This document shows positions 11,499-22,649 of a stretch of DNA of 64,000 nucleotides, one piece after another. Source of the DNA: Podospora pseudocomata (taxonomy: Eukaryota; Ascomycota; Sordariomycetes; Sordariales; Podosporaceae); contig NW_026946363.1 in the NCBI RefSeq assembly GCF_035222375.1, positions 2,418,001 to 2,482,000 on the forward strand, in the 5' to 3' direction. A model generated the notes under the pieces. That model saw only the letters and a program-made list of their open reading frames with translations. It made no database searches and was not told the DNA's origin. How positions within the stretch are numbered: position 1 is the stretch's first letter; each line of letters starts with the position of its first letter. The position numbers and the translations under genes are program-made.

Positions 11499-13481
11499 TG
11501 TTGCTGTGGTTGTGATGGTGGTGAGAGAAGGTGTGTAAAGTGTTGGACAGGGAGGGGTATGAGGGTGAGGGGTCAACAATGTCAATCGAGGAAGGGGTGC
11601 CTGCCTCACGTTGAAGACATATCCAGGATCGTCACCGGCAGCGAAATGATAGGTACTTATATATATTTCTCGATCAGATAACAAGGTAAAGCCGGCAGTT
11701 GGTTGCTGAATAATACCAAAATTTGCCCACCAAATCCACCAAACATGAGGGGGGGGGGGGGCAATCGAGATTCCCCGCCGGTAACCGTTTGCCCGATTTC
11801 CAATCCAGAAATTCGGGCCCGTGATGGTGTCATCGGCCACGCATGAAGACGGATCGGATCTTTGCTGAGTAAACGCCCGGAGCACGAAGGGAACAAGCCA
11901 CCCAGGAACTCGGGGCAGGATTTTCATGGAAACATTTCTCAAGCTTCAGACGGCCCGTACCAGCAATCCATGGGCTTGGATATCGGGCAAGTGTCGGTAT
12001 CACCACTGCTGCACCTGGCGAACGAGGTGGGATTAGCCCCGGTTTCGCGGGACGTTTTTGTTCAACGCTGAATAATCCGTGTTTTCAATCAGCAATTGAG
12101 TTTCAGCCGCAACGACTTTATTGGTGTCGCAAAAAGATGAAGGGTTGTCTGTGACGTCGAAAATGTAGAGGGGCAATGATGTCCCGCTTTTACTCCGGGG
12201 TAGCAACCCTAACCCTGACCGACACCATTCAAGGCTGTTTATTGTTCGAGTTCAATTCCTTTATTGCCAATGGCACCAATTTATATCTTCTGATAAATAT
12301 TATTGATTGAACAATTCTCAATTTCATGCTTTCCATCAAGGCCGAAATAGCGCTCCATTGAAGATTCACCGACAGCAACTGGGGTACCTACCGAGCATCC
12401 GAACCCCCCCACTGATTTTCATTGCCCTGTTGCATCGCCTCTGAATAAATATCCGGTCCAATCTTGCCGGGTTTATGCCCCTCTCTCTTCTTTCTCTCTT
12501 ATCGTTCAATTCCCACGTGTTTTTTCATGTTTTGCTTGTCATCCCAAGTCCTCGTCGATCTTGTTTCCCTTCGCAATGCTGCCTTCCCATCCATGTCTGT
12601 GTAGCAATCATGCAAACAATTCCCCCATCGAAACTCGAAACATGACGCGAGCGTCCCCTTCGTGATTGGTGTGGCGGGCAGCCATCTCGAAACACTCGCC
12701 AAAAGCGCTGCGACCTGCAAGAAAAAAGTCCGGGGTGTGGTTTGGTGGTGGTGGTGCCGGTGGTGCCAAGCTTTCAGGGGCAGCTCTCAAGCAAACATCA
12801 CAGTCACACTCGGGGGTCGTTTACTGGTGCGATCACGCTTTGCTTTTGGGTGCCCAGCAGCAAAGTGTTGAAACGAAACACGGGGGGGAGCCACCTTGAA
12901 CGGGTGTTCGCTTCGGGGACAAGGGTTGATTGATTGTTCAACAGATCCGGGAAAGAAAGAAGCCCAAAAAAAGATCCGAGAGCCTTGGGCCATGAGAGAA
13001 AATGGGTCACGATGCCACCTCGCGTCGTCTGACGCTTGTGAGAAAACAATCCCTGGTGGCCCACGCGGGGGAGGGTGGGACAGGCATGAGAGCTCGAGAA
13101 CAATCTACTTGGGATGGGGAACCCCCCTCTCGCCACACACGAAGTCTATTTCGTCGTCTTCTCTCTTTGTTTTTTGTTTCTTCGTTTTTTTAATTTTATT
13201 TTTTTTTATTTTGTGTTTCCCTCATTCATCAAACAAAACTGCTGGGTAAGTTGTGTTGTGTGCTGAGTGGATCGTTTTGTCTGTTTGTTGCTTGGCTGGT
13301 CATAATATTATTGTCTTGCTGCTGAGCGGCAATCGAAACAAAAAGACAACCTACGGTAGAAGATCACCAACAACTCACCAAGTCGGCCGGCTTGAGGTTG
13401 GACTTTGTTCACCATCATTTATACCGTGGTGTCTTTTTATCAACTGTTCGCAACACGTTGGCAGCAAAAACAACAGACAAG
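11499..13481. other. Intergenic, long divergent promoter region
   Basis: About 2 kb between the Old Yellow Enzyme and BTB starts. It contains a G-run at 11750-11761, two telomere-like units (AACCCTAACCCT) at 12205-12216, and a T-rich tract at 13168-13220. A good donor (GGGTAAGT near 13243) followed by an AG near 13463 suggests a 5'-leader intron of the BTB gene, unproven. No gene is seen. Confidence 0.5.
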
Positions 13482-14600
13482 ATGAGGTGGAGTAACAAGC
13501 GCTCTGTCATTGGGGAGTAAGTCACCTCACCTCTTACTTCCACCTCACATATCTCACACATCATCAACTGACCACCGCCACCATCATCACAGCCTCGAAG
13601 GCTGCGAAGTCGTCCGCGTCCTCGTGGGCGAGGAACAACGCGAATTCACCCTCCACCGCAAGCTCCTCTGCGACAGCTGCACCTTTTTCAGAACCAACAT
13701 CGAGGCCATCCCCCCCCCCCCTCCCCTTCCAGCGCCTCCAGTTCAGAACAAGATGAAGAAGACTCAGTCCTGTGGCTCCCCTCCGAAGCACCAGACATGT
13801 TCGAAATCTTCGTCCTCTGGCTCTACCAACGCCGCCGTTTCCACACCTTCATGGACGACGTGATCCGCACCATCTCGCCCGACGAATGCCGCGCCGTCCG
13901 CACCAACCTCGTCCGCCTCCACCTCTTCGCCGCGATAATCGACCTCCCCGGCCTCCAAGACCTAGCCATGGACGCCCTGCAGGACATGTACCTCCGTTTC
14001 GACTGGGACATGTCCCCCCGCTTCTTGGCGTTCATCTACGGCGACTGCGACCCCGAACATGCGGTCAGGCTCAGAAAATGGGGAGTGGCAATGCTAGCCT
14101 GGACGCTCCACGGCGCGGAGAAGGCGTTCCTGTTAAACAACCAGATCGACAAGCTGTTTGCTGCTTTCCCGCAGCTAAAGGCGGATTATCAGCTTCATTT
14201 GGAAAAGATGCAGCAGAGCAGGGCGGACGTGAGGTTGAAGAACCCGCAGTTGCGGCTGCCGGCCAACAAACTGAGGAGCGGGGAGAGGTTCTTTGGGTTT
14301 AGGCAGTGCACGTTTCATAGTCACCGGGCGATTGTGGGGGAGGGGACCTGTCCTCACACGTTGGAGATGCAGAGGAGGCCGGAGGGGAGGCAGTCGGCTA
14401 CTTGGTTTGGGAGGAGGGAGAGTCAGTATCATCGGGATGTGGGGAGTCTTGGCCGTGCCGGTGGCGGTGGGGAGGGGAGGAAGGGTGGGGATGAGGGGAT
14501 GGGGATGGGGAGTGATGAGGAGAGTGATGATGATGATAATATCATCAGTCCGGTGGGGGATTTGGATTTGAATGAGATGTCTTATTTGGATTTGTCATGA
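13482..14600 (+). CDS. BTB/POZ domain protein (frame break in C-run)
   Basis: Fungal BTB/POZ protein. Such domains mediate dimerisation and often link substrates to Cullin-3 ubiquitin ligases. Exon 1 is 13482..13516, intron 76 bp (13517..13592), and exon 2 starts at 13593. The first BTB half reads EGCEVVRVLVGEEQREFTLH then RKLLCDSCTFFRTNIEAI. The second half, LWLPSEAPDMFEIFVLWLYQ, is in a different frame. The switch falls in the C-run at 13710-13721, and one base appears to be missing. There is no GT donor between the halves, so an intron is unlikely. After the BTB fold come an alpha-helical region (IDLPGLQDLAMDALQDMYLR), a basic segment and an acidic Ser/Asp tail ending EMSYLDLS. The function beyond the domain is unknown. 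Confidence 0.82.
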
Positions 14601-14899
14601 GGTGAGTGAGTGAGTGTGTGTGTGTGTGTGTTTGTATGTGTGTGTGAATGGGGTGATGATGAACGAGCAAAAGGGGAGGGAGCACAGATGAGGTGTTCAA
14701 ACGATCGAGGTCGTCTTCGAGGGAACAAAGACGAGGTGGGGATGGGTTGAATACAACAATGATATTGTTCTACAGGGACCGAGGGGATCGTTTCAGGGTT
14801 CTCGCCCTCATTCTCTCTTTTCGGGGCAGCTTGGCAATAATGCGGAACAACAGCACCAGAGTTGGAGCAGACAGAGCGTGCGTGTCCGAAAGATTGCAT

Positions 14900-14956
<57 letters not shown>

Positions 14957-15941
14957 GGCACGCGCCATATAAGACTCAACAAGTTTGACAATTCCGCCAC
15001 CTACCAAACCAACCCCCCTCCGGACCGATTTGCGAATGTCCGAGCATCGAGATATCATGATCACCAAACATGCCGGCCTGCCTCTTGGCGAAGTCGCGGC
15101 TGACAGATAGCCCGTTGGAGCCTGGTCATGTTCGTGGTGGTATTATTTATGGTGGTGGGCGGCTAGCAGGCAAAGAAAGGGACGGCGATGGAGTTTTGGA
15201 AGTTGGGATAGAGAATCTATCTACCAATAGAGAGATAGACCACAGCGACTGGCAGGCAGCCTTAGTTACTACCAGACTGTTTGTTGTAATATATAATAAT
15301 AACACTAATCGATCTGCATGAAGAAGTACATATTTAGTACTCATCCATCTTTGGCCACCAAGTGTCATTTTCTGCCAGCAGAAGGTGTTCTTTGTGTGTG
15401 TGGTTTGTTGCAAGGCTCTTAATGTGATCGGCCTTGGTGTGGGCTCTAATCGAGTCTTCTTTATCTTTCTGATTATTCGATCGACCCTACGGCGGGAAAG
15501 TGTCTCGCGTCTTTGCCCACCTCACATAGATACTGGTTCAATACGGCGCAGAAATGTTCTCCCAACAGCATGATTGTCCATTGAACAATGTAAACTCACA
15601 GCCGGAAAAAAAAAATATCCTCAACACTCAGTTCATGTCTACATGAACATGACCACAGTTGAGAATGCCAATTTCCTTTTTTTTTTGTTTTTTTTTTTTG
15701 GTTCAGATTTCTCAGCTTTTCTCACAAATCACATTACATATCACATCACAAGTCAATATCATCAATACTCGTTGTGGTTGGGTTAAAAAAAAATCTATTG
15801 TCAGCTTTTTGTCTATTCACTGATGGACTTACGGTTTTTTTTTTTTTTTTTTTTTGGTGTTATCTCATGTTAGCAGCAAATATCACCAGTCCAATGAAAT
15901 GGGGGGTTTAGAAATATGTGTAAGAAAAGATACTCACTCAC
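14601..15941. other. Intergenic, convergent 3' regions
   Basis: Between the BTB and amidoligase stops. It contains GT-rich sequence at 14610-14645, a (CA)26 microsatellite, and long T-runs at 15678-15700 and 15834-15855. No gene is seen. Confidence 0.55.
14901..14952. repeat. (CA)26 microsatellite
   Basis: Perfect dinucleotide repeat of 52 nt. Confidence 0.97.
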
Positions 15942-17945
15942 TCACCTTCTATCCCCCAACCCCAAGTCCCTCCAGTTAGCGTCAAACTGATCAGCCTTAG
16001 CCCCGAGCCTGCTATGCATATCATGGTAGTCATCGACAATCCTTTGGACAGTCTTGTTCCACTTGGCCATAAGATCATCGTGCTCTGCAGAGGATCTACT
16101 CCCCTTGACAGGGCGGGGCGCATTTACGTGAGTAGAAGAATTATCCCACCGACCCATCAGCTCTTTTGTATCGGGAGAGACGACGACCGTGGCGTAGTCA
16201 GGAAAGCGGTTGACGGTTTCGGGAGAGGTGGGCACAGTTTCCGCCATGGCAAAGGGGGAACGCCAGCCCGTGGCGTGAGCCGCATGGGTGTGAGGCTTCG
16301 GAACAAGCGAGGCCCGTCGAGAGGGAGCAGGCGTTGGTGTGACGACTTCTGCTGTACCACCAGCCTGCTTAGTCACAGGCCAGTCCGACTCGAAAAAGCC
16401 AGGCCCTTGACGCGCTTCGGGAGAGTTGTCCAGTGAGGCGTTCGGGGTGATTTTTTGGTTGTTCTGGACGCTGGTGAACCAGTGCTTGTCGCCCAGCTTG
16501 CGGAGAGATTTCTCGAAGAAGCCGGCCTCGGCGAAGGCGCCGCAGTCGACCATGAGGGAGATCATGTCGTAGTTGTGCGGCTCGCCAGCAAGCGCGGCAT
16601 TGTGGGCATCGATGAGGTTCCAGACGACGGTCCAGTAGGAAGCATCGTCGGCTGTTGTGCAGAAGCGGAAGATGGCGAGACAGACGCTTGACCAGGCGGC
16701 GATGGTGGTTGGGTCGAAGGCGCCAGTTGCCTCGCGGAATTCGACTGTATTGTACCCCTTCCAGGCGTTTTCTGTGTCGTAGTGGGTGAAGTTGTAGTTG
16801 AGCCGATTGTAATAATCCTTTTCGTAGCTGAGAAGCTTAGCAACTCTATGCCTGGTGGTCGCACATAGAATGTAAGCGATGCCCTTCTCCACGGTCATGT
16901 CGGCCTTTTGAATTTTGGCAAGGTCCTCAGGCTCCCTACGGACGCGAATGTTGTAAACATAAGGCCGAATACGGTCCCAGGCAGCGGCTGGAACCCGCGC
17001 TGGGCGCATGGCTGGAAACATGGTGCTGGAGCTCTCTGACCTGCCATGAAGGGCATGTCGCAGCACGGTGGAGGGTGGTGGCACGGGCACTGTTGGCGGA
17101 CGAGGAGGTAAAGTGGGATCGGGAAAGCGAGTGGAAAGTTTGAACTCCTTCCTTCTGTCCCTTCCATACTCCGCATTCGCGTCGACAGGTGTGTTCTCAT
17201 CCTCGAGGACCCTGAGGAATTCTTGTCCGTTGGCCAACTGACTCGTGGTTGAAACTGGTTGAGCATACGTGTTGATTTGACGTTCTGGCGGGTGGGCGCA
17301 GTACAAAAAGCGATCGGCAGCCCAAATCAAGGCGCCCGCCCTTTGAAAGGCCTCAAAGCCGAATTTGTCACTCTTCCAGTCCAACTCCCCCGTCTCGGGA
17401 TCGATTTGCTCTCTTGCACCGGCACCCACGTGAACGTGGAAGCCTGTTCGGATGTTGACCCGCCAACGGAAAAGGGTGCTCAAGGCAACGACAATGTCCT
17501 GGACATGGCGATGGGCTGCAGGGCAATCCCACATGGCAGCAGAGACCAGCTCTATGCTTGATGCCTTTTGTCCTTTCGGTTCATAAACGCGGTCGTCGGT
17601 CACACTGACATCTTGATGGGCCGCCCAAGCTGTTGTCGGAGTCATGTAGATATCGGGGTGGAGTTCAGGCCCTGGTGCCTGCATCAATTCCGTACCTCTC
17701 GAGCTCGACCGCCGAAACTTGGCTCCGGGAACAGTCAAGATGACTTTCTCAAGTTTCTCCTCGATCCATTCAGTAATGTATGCATCCCAAGGTGCCTCCA
17801 TGGGCTCAGGCATCAAAGCCTCCTCTTCAGGAGAAACCAGGGTGGCTGTGTTGGGAGGATCCGCGACCCATTGCTTGTGACAGATGATCACTTCCAGCTC
17901 AATGCCGAAAGAGAGTTTGTTGTCTTTGCTGCTGATAAGAGTCAT
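15942..17945 (-). CDS. Putative amidoligase (Amidoligase_2 family)
   Basis: Single-exon protein of 667 residues. Three blocks match the amidoligase family, a COOH-amine ligase group related to glutamine synthetase and gamma-glutamylcysteine synthetase: FGIELEVIICHKQW (residues 13-26, with the metal-binding-type GIELE), SIELVSAAM followed by RTGFHVHVGAG (about 130 and 167-176), and NTVEFREATGAFDP (about 405). The family is predicted to form amide bonds using ATP. The substrate of the fungal members is not known to me. The C-terminal 170 residues are Ser/Pro/Thr-rich and probably disordered, ending in a helical segment (SSAEHDDLMAKWNKTVQRIV). The gene stands alone, with neighbours of unrelated function. 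Four 19-bp tandem repeats begin about 30 bp upstream of the start. Confidence 0.8.
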   Translation of the reverse strand: MTLISSKDNKLSFGIELEVIICHKQWVADPPNTATLVSPEEEALMPEPMEAPWDAYITEWIEEKLEKVILTVPGAKFRRSSSRGTELMQAPGPELHPDIYMTPTTAWAAHQDVSVTDDRVYEPKGQKASSIELVSAAMWDCPAAHRHVQDIVVALSTLFRWRVNIRTGFHVHVGAGAREQIDPETGELDWKSDKFGFEAFQRAGALIWAADRFLYCAHPPERQINTYAQPVSTTSQLANGQEFLRVLEDENTPVDANAEYGRDRRKEFKLSTRFPDPTLPPRPPTVPVPPPSTVLRHALHGRSESSSTMFPAMRPARVPAAAWDRIRPYVYNIRVRREPEDLAKIQKADMTVEKGIAYILCATTRHRVAKLLSYEKDYYNRLNYNFTHYDTENAWKGYNTVEFREATGAFDPTTIAAWSSVCLAIFRFCTTADDASYWTVVWNLIDAHNAALAGEPHNYDMISLMVDCGAFAEAGFFEKSLRKLGDKHWFTSVQNNQKITPNASLDNSPEARQGPGFFESDWPVTKQAGGTAEVVTPTPAPSRRASLVPKPHTHAAHATGWRSPFAMAETVPTSPETVNRFPDYATVVVSPDTKELMGRWDNSSTHVNAPRPVKGSRSSAEHDDLMAKWNKTVQRIVDDYHDMHSRLGAKADQFDANWRDLGLGDRR

Positions 17946-18792
17946 CTTGACGGCGGCCGTGTGGTGATGGTGTAGTGTAGTGTTGATGATGTAGTGTAGA
18001 GTTGATGTTGTAGTGTAGTGTTGGTGTTGTAGTGCAGCGTTGATGTTGTAGTGGGGATATTGTAGTGTTTGATGGGATGGTTTGTGCTGTCACCGGATAC
18101 AGTGACTGTTGTTTGTCGGATGATATGGATAGAAAAGACTCGAGTCCAACCTGGCGGAAAGTCGGGTGGTTAAATAGAGATCTCCAACTGAGCGATGGTG
18201 GCAGCAGGTACTTGCATTGTTGGCATTCTCTCAAGAGTGGCGTCCCAAACACAATGCTATTGTCTCAGTCTCTGCCTGCAGTTGTCCTAAGGAAAGCAGC
18301 CCTGTTGGGTGAACAAGGAGCAGGGGCCCGTAGAAGAATGCCATTGTTCGTCTTGAGCACTAGGCAAAGAACGGTAGCTACCCTCCAAAATACAACGAAA
18401 CCAGTTAATTCAGGGCCTCGGGTGAAAAGGTGATATATGAACCAAGCATCAACACGCGATGGCGGTGCATTTATTGAAGAGACATCATAACTACGTAAAC
18501 AAAGGAAAAGACTGCAGATGAAGCTTCATAGAAGCTCCGTTGTTGACACTCGGGTCAAGAACATGCTTTTTATATACATGAGAGAGATGTCATCCAAGGA
18601 AAAGATTTCTCGAGAAGAGTGAAACACTATGCGTGGGTAATGTGTATGGGTATCATCATGTCGTACAGGTTCGTTAGGAAAGTGGCGTTGTGGTCGTTGT
18701 CATCGTAGTTGGTCGTCGTTGTCGTCTCATTCATGACCGGTATATCGTTCATCGGCAACTTTCTGGTCTGGCCTTCATACCAGATTGCTGAT
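17946..18792. other. Intergenic (5' of amidoligase, 3' of CFEM gene)
   Basis: Contains the 19-bp tandem repeat and about 350 bp of 3' flank of the CFEM gene. No gene is seen. Confidence 0.55.
17976..18051. repeat. 4 x 19-bp imperfect tandem repeat
   Basis: Units at 17976, 17995, 18014 and 18033, with consensus TGTAGTGTTGATGTTGTAG on the + strand. A degenerate part unit follows. It lies in the leader or core promoter of the amidoligase gene. Confidence 0.9.
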
Positions 18793-19498
18793 TCAGAGGA
18801 GGGCAAAAGCCAAGGCAGCTCCAAAGACAGTAGCCATCAGGCCAAGTCTCGAGGTTGAGGTGTGGTCCGCCCCGTTTTCAGCCTCCACTAGGGGAGAGGT
18901 CTCAGTAGGCGCAGAGGTGGTCTCTGTTGGGGAGCTGTCGTCGCCATCCTCCACGTCGGTGGTAGTGGTGACAATCACCACTGGAGGGGCAGATGGCTCC
19001 CCTGATGGTGCAGCCGTGGGTGGAGAGCTGATGAATGAAGTCGACGATGCCGAGTCCAAAGAGGCAGAACTGGCATGGTCGTGATCTTTGGCATCGACAG
19101 CACACTCGCACACTGCACGTCATGTTAGCACCCAATCAACCCACTCAAACCAAGCTTTCTTTGTGGAGAGAGAGAGAGAGAGTATCCTTACCAGTCCCAA
19201 CACCATCAATCACCTTCTCATATTCTGACGCCTCGCATGCATCAACAACACATGCCTCCACTGATGCGTAAAATGCTGCTTGCTTCTTGCACTGGCAGAC
19301 AAAGTCCAAGCCATCGCAGCCGATACATGGGGCCTGCTCCAGAAAGCAGGTTTTGGCGCAATCGGGAATGGCCACGAGGGCAACAGAGAGGCAGTCCCCG
19401 CTGTCATGTGCCTGGATGCCAACGGTGAGCAGCACCACCAGCGTGAGGTACCAGTGGAGCTGCCTCACCGACAGCACCGAATACATTTTGATGTTCAT
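18793..19498 (-). CDS. CFEM-domain GPI-anchored surface protein
   Basis: Secreted fungal-specific CFEM protein of 208 residues from exons 19498..19192 and 19112..18793, with a 79-bp intron containing a CT repeat. The N-terminus has a hydrophobic signal segment (LHWYLTLVVLLTVGIQA). The CFEM core runs AIPDCAKTCFLEQAPCIGCD, GLDFVCQCKKQ, EACVVDACEAS and then, across the intron, VGTVCECA. The Asp in GLDFVCQC occupies the position that binds haem iron in characterised CFEM proteins. A Ser/Thr/Pro-rich stalk follows. The C-terminus (RLGLMATVFGAALAFALL) after a small-residue site is a typical GPI signal. Likely roles are cell-wall or membrane association and possibly haem/iron acquisition. Confidence 0.9.
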
Positions 19499-21113
19499 AG
19501 TTTGTTGTGAAGAAGACCCAAAGGCCTCTCGGGTTAGGGAGAGAAAAGAGAGGTCAGGAAAGATTGGGCAGCGGGCAAGCGGTGAGCTTAAGAAGGGAAA
19601 ACCCAGAGGTGGCAGCTCATGGTGGAGACTCCACTTCGTGATCGACTACACCGGCGGTGGACAGCCGAGTGGTTGGATAAAAGTGTTTAGGTCGTCAATA
19701 AAAGCTCAACGGGGTTAGGCACCTTGCCTTCAGAAAACCGCCTCCGTTGAGACTGTTTCCCAACCATCCCCCAACCACCTATCCGCTGGACAACGACCGG
19801 CTTGGCAGGCTCGCTAATCTGCATTTACAAGGTCTTGAAGCATGGATTGGGTATTTTCGTTTTGTTTTGTTTTGTTTCTCACCGCTTGAGCGATCAGGAT
19901 TCAATCATAAAGATGAATGTTCTCTTGCTTCGATTCTTGAAGCCAGAACCGCGGCATATCGAAACTGGCGCCTGAGAAGAAGGAAGAGAAAACAAAAGGG
20001 TTGATTGGGACCCCGCATATGCTGGTGTGGGTCTTGACAACTCACCTGCATTTTTGGGGACCATCGAGGATATCACCATTGGCCATTTGCCACCCGCCGA
20101 GGTAGCCATCGAGGGTCCGGTGATAGTTGAGGGATGAATGAGTGGAAAGAGACTGGTTGAGATCAAGAGGCCATGTTATTAACTGGGAAAGCTGGCCTTA
20201 ATGAGCACTCACCCTGATGACGGTGGTGTAAGTGGTGACCCATTCAGATAAGCTATTCGGCCCCTGCATCCGGCCCGGCCGCAGTGGTGCACTGGTCATG
20301 CTGCCGGCTTCGGCTCGGGAGCTGCACTGTGATCAATCAGCATGACGTGAAGATGCGCCGTACTCGGGCGCTGGGCCTCGGGATTCAAGGTCGATTTGAC
20401 ACGTTGATATCGTTCACGCCAGTGTTGAACCGCACAAGCTTTCAACATCAACGGTTATAAGCCAGACACGAAGATTGGCTCAACGGTGTTTGGCGTGGAC
20501 TAGTGATGGAAGTTGTTGTAGATGGGGTTTGAAGATGAGATGTTGCCTGACATCCACACTCATGGGTTTCAAAGCTGAAAGGTTGAAGGAATTACTCTCT
20601 GGTGATAGATATGCACAATCACACTTGCCGAACTAGACTTCACTCCTCACTCCCCCCCCGCACTTGGAGCATGACCCATCATCAAATCATGTCTACTACT
20701 GTGTTGAGTAAGACAATTCTGTTGAGACACAATAAAATACCAATAAAACAAACAAATAAATAAATAAATCGAAATACTATTATGAACTTTGAGAAAACAG
20801 ACAACTAAAGTCTCAGCGGTCAGGACATCAATGTGAGGTCAAAGTTGCGTCTTGATGCATGAAGCTGGTAGGTCAACTCTGCCGCTGCAATAAGCAGACT
20901 AAGGCCATGCCAATCAGCAGCACCTATGCATCCATCGACCTACTGGAAGTGGGCAGGTTTGATCGGTGATATCACAGCAGCACAGTGTCAATACGAGGGT
21001 GGGGAGGAGAACAAAGAGCCACTCACCCAACACCCACTTTGTCCTGATTTCTCCAGGACAATACTTGCTCAACCATCACCCCGTCTTTCACCAGTCAAGT
21101 CCCGTGGTTCACA
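19499..21113. other. Intergenic, divergent promoter region
   Basis: Between the CFEM and pyroglutamyl peptidase starts. It contains an AT-rich stretch at 20730-20785 with AAAT repeats. Scattered short open frames show no domain signal. Confidence 0.55.
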
Positions 21114-22092
21114 ATGGGGTCTGTTGGAACAGGTACGCGAAATAAGGTCTCTGGAGGGGAGGAGGAGGAGACGATCAATGTCTTGATCACCGGCTTTGCT
21201 GTAAGCTCACCTCATTCACTCCCCCGCACTTCTCTCACTCTCACGAAACCTATGCCATGAGTTTCAAACCACACACGACCACTACATCTTCAACCCCACT
21301 GACCTTCTGCCCCCTCAGCCCTTCCGCACCAACTTCCCCATCAACCCCTCCTGGGAAATCGCCAAATCCCTCCCCGAGTACCTCCCACCCCCACCAACCC
21401 CCTTCAAAGGCATCCCGGGCCACGTCCCTCCCCCCGGCACCGCCACAGGAACCATCCCCCCACATCCCACCAACCCCCCAATCCCCCTCCCCAAAGTCCG
21501 CCTCCTGGTCCACCCCTCCCCCATCCATGTAGGCTACCGCGCAGTCCGCAACCTCGTCCCCTCCCTCTGGCACCTCGACTCTCCCTCCACCCCCAAAATC
21601 GACCTAGCAGTCCACATCGGCATGGCCGGCCCAAGAGGCTTCTACTCCATCGAGCGCCGGGCCCACAAATCAAACTACACCATGGGCGACGTAGACAACA
21701 ACCTCCTCTCCGACCTCGACGACGAATCCGCCCCCCACCCATGGCAAGACCTCCCGGAAGAGCTCCTCTCCGACCTCGACATGGAAGACGTCTTGCAAAG
21801 ATGGAGAGACCACTCCCCGCCCTACTCCGACTTGAGAATATCCGAAGATGCTGGGCACTACCTCTGCGATTTCATCTACTACAGCAGTCTGGCGCATCTG
21901 GTCAAGAATAACCCTCACGAAAGGAAGAGGGTCGTCTTCTTGCATGTGCCTAGCGAGGCTAGCCCCGCGTGGGTCAAGGTAGGGAGGGAGTTGTGTCTCA
22001 GTTTGGTGAGGGGGATGGTGGAGAGTGAGGTTGTTAGGAGGGAAAGGGGGTCGAAGGTGGAGGACCACCAGGAAGAAGTGGGGGAGTTGTAA
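21114..22092 (+). CDS. Pyroglutamyl-peptidase I (peptidase family C15)
   Basis: Cysteine peptidase that removes N-terminal pyroglutamate. Exons 21114..21200 and 21319..22092 (118-bp intron) give 286 residues. The intron restores INVLITGFA-PFRTNFPINPSW, the usual N-terminal strand and oxyanion region (GFxPF). The active-site Cys lies in ISEDAGHYLCDFIYYSSLA and the His in VVFLHVPSEASP. Between them is an insertion rich in Asp and Leu (NNLLSDLDDES), which is common in fungal members and makes this longer than the roughly 215-residue bacterial enzyme. The coding strand switches from C-rich to G-rich near 21960. Confidence 0.9.
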
Positions 22093-22649
22093 AAAAGGGG
22101 GGAAAGGAGAGGGTTGGTTTCATATATGGTTGAATATCTGTGTTTGGTTTGTTTTGACTGGGGTGTGTGTGTTGTTGTTTGACTTGTGTGTGTGTGTGTG
22201 TGTTGTTGTTTGACTTGTGTGTGTGTGTGTGTGTGTGTGTGTTTGTAACTGCGCTTGGTTGGGTACCTGCATGTTACGGATGAGAGAATGTCTAGGTAAA
22301 CACATAGCGAACTGCGTGTGGATGCAAACTTGGAATGCCGAAATGTTGGGATATCTATGACCAAGGATTGGTCGATAACAGTCTCCTGCCACAATTCTCA
22401 GACTGACTGGTGTTGCATTCTTTTTTTTTCTTCTTCCGTCCCCATATCCCGAGTATTACCTGTACTATTCAACTTCTCTTCTCCATCTAGTAAATTTCAA
22501 CATCACAGTATCCAACTCCTCACAAATGCTTATCCTACATATTCACCCCAACACAAACAGCCAAATACCCCCCTTTTTTTTTCCATCCCAAAAAATAAAC
22601 CCCCCCCCCAAAAAAAAAGACTAATATCTCCCCCCACCCCTCAAAGAAA
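22093..22649. other. Intergenic, convergent 3' regions
   Basis: GT microsatellites occur at 22160-22241, including a duplicated GTTGTTGTTTGACTT unit. The 22430-22650 part is nearly G-free on the + strand, with C-runs at 22600-22608. No gene is seen. Confidence 0.55.
22160..22241. repeat. GT-rich repeat with duplicated 15-bp spacer
   Basis: Three GT tracts are separated by two copies of GTTGTTGTTTGACTT. Confidence 0.85.
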
